Positions 63,401 through 64,000 of a stretch of 64,000 nt of DNA are shown here, piece by piece (position 1 is the stretch's first letter; each line of letters opens with the position of its first letter). The notes beneath the pieces are model-generated. The model searched no databases. It worked only from the letters and a program-made list of their open reading frames with translations, and had not been told where the DNA came from. A program made the position numbers and the translations under genes. Where the stretch lies: positions 1,547,545-1,611,544 of the forward strand of contig NZ_SMLK01000001.1 of assembly GCF_004681975.1 (NCBI RefSeq), read 5' to 3'. The stretch comes from Ramlibacter humi. GTDB lineage: Bacteria > Pseudomonadota > Gammaproteobacteria > Burkholderiales > Burkholderiaceae_C.

Positions 63401-63905
63401 GCTGGAGCCCTGGCACGTGATGGGCGAGGAAGGCGCCATCGGCGGCACCGTGCGGTACGTCGACTCGTCGCTGGAACGGCTGGAAGTGCACGTCAGCGGC
63501 CTGAACGAAAGCCGCTACGTCGTCACCGTGAACGGCAAGGCCATGCCGCTGCAGCCCACCGGCACCGCCGGCGAATACGTGGCCGGCGTTCGCTACCGCG
63601 CCTGGAACCCGCCTTCGGCGCTGCACCCGACCATCGGCGTGCACGCTCCGCTGACGTTCGACATCGTGGACACGTGGATGAACCGTTCGCTGGGCGGTTG
63701 CCAGTACCACGTGGCGCACCCGGGCGGCCGCAACTACGTCGCCTTCCCCGTGAATGCGTACGAAGCGGAGAGCCGCCGCCTCGCGCGGTTCTTCCGGATG
63801 GGGCACACGCCCGGGAAGCTGCAGGTGCCGGCGGCGACGATCGATGTGGCGGCGAGCCGGGAGTTTCCGTTTACGCTGGATTTGCGGACGCCGCCGAAAA
63901 TTTGA
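60432..63905 (+). CDS. Transglutaminase-DUF2126 fusion protein
   Basis: 1157 aa from the ATG at 60432. Residues 1-300: transglutaminase-like domain with [20 protein letters not shown] (Cys), [20 protein letters not shown] (His, Asp). Residues of about 330-1157: DUF2126, with [60 protein letters not shown] and [17 protein letters not shown]. DUF2126 is related to the amidoligase/glutamine-synthetase-like folds and occurs with cpATP-grasp and alpha-E proteins. The gene is divergent from comEC; a compact region of 77 bases separates the two starts. Confidence 0.94.
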   Translation: [1157 protein letters not shown]

Positions 63906-64000
63906 TGCGTCAATCCCGCGAAGGCGCACTGCTGTCCGGAATCGGGAAGCGGGTTTGAAGGCTGGCGCTGGGAGGAGATGGAGGGAAGGCGCTGGGAGAC
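63906..64000. other. Window end without a supported gene
   Basis: The last 95 bases follow the DUF2126 stop. I see no start, terminator hairpin or recognisable frame in them. Confidence 0.5.

Overview
The window comes from a GC-rich betaproteobacterium, most likely Comamonadaceae (Ramlibacter/Variovorax-like). This is judged from the chromosomal half: GbsR-cydAB, etfBA with an acyl-CoA dehydrogenase, a liv branched-chain amino acid ABC operon with a LivM-LivG fusion, MoxR/DUF58/transglutaminase, a cpATP-grasp/alpha-E/DUF2126 set and comEC. The two halves differ sharply. From base 1 to about 31,483 lies an accessory island: looser codon use, mostly hypothetical or conflict-type genes, gene remnants, and no metabolic operons. 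From about 31,484 to 64,000 is ordinary chromosome with very GC-rich third codon positions.

The island's right edge can be seen. An N-terminal piece of a PA0069-type radical SAM gene, still with its LexA box, is cut in the middle of its CxxxCxxC iron-sulfur motif at about 31,484. The left edge and the other half of that gene are outside the window, and no integrase or transposase gene was recognised inside it.

The most interesting part of the island is a translationally coupled minus-strand operon (19,009 down to 7,818). It encodes a DUF4236 membrane protein, a ClpA/B-type AAA+ protein with a dead first module, a small radical SAM protein, a 2,091-residue zinc ribbon / pseudokinase / COG1112-type superfamily 1 helicase / restriction-endonuclease-fold protein, and a coiled-coil protein. 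The helicase-plus-kinase-fold theme recalls the Mokosh anti-phage systems, but this five-gene form with a radical SAM enzyme and an unfoldase does not match any defence system I can name. Around it are a CHAT protease with helical repeats (window edge), a HigA-type HTH fused to a nuclease-like domain and a degenerate STAND-like module, a secreted thermonuclease-like protein, a KAP NTPase, a HAD-SAK phosphatase with a small partner, a divergent Schlafen-AlbA / HEPN pair, a KGG protein, a double-HTH regulator, an HU protein with an H1-like tail, and several proteins I do not recognise. A 29-bp promoter-like sequence is repeated at 22,842 and 27,475 and probably ties part of the island to one regulator.

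The chromosomal half reads: GbsR-type regulator and cytochrome bd oxidase (31.8-34.8 kb); a nitronate monooxygenase-like protein, acyl-CoA dehydrogenase and EtfAB on the minus strand (34.9-39.6 kb); a liv-type ABC transporter (39.9-44.7 kb); a mechanosensitive channel, enoyl-CoA hydratase and HDAC-family deacetylase on the minus strand (44.7-47.8 kb); MoxR, DUF58, transglutaminase, lytic transglycosylase and HD-like protein on the plus strand (47.8-53.5 kb); then a DUF2059-like protein, a TPR glycosyltransferase-like protein, alpha-E, cpATP-grasp and ComEC on the minus strand (53.5-60.4 kb), divergent from a transglutaminase-DUF2126 protein. Four intergenic spaces in this half carry related palindromic repeats built from ATGAC/GTCAT units.
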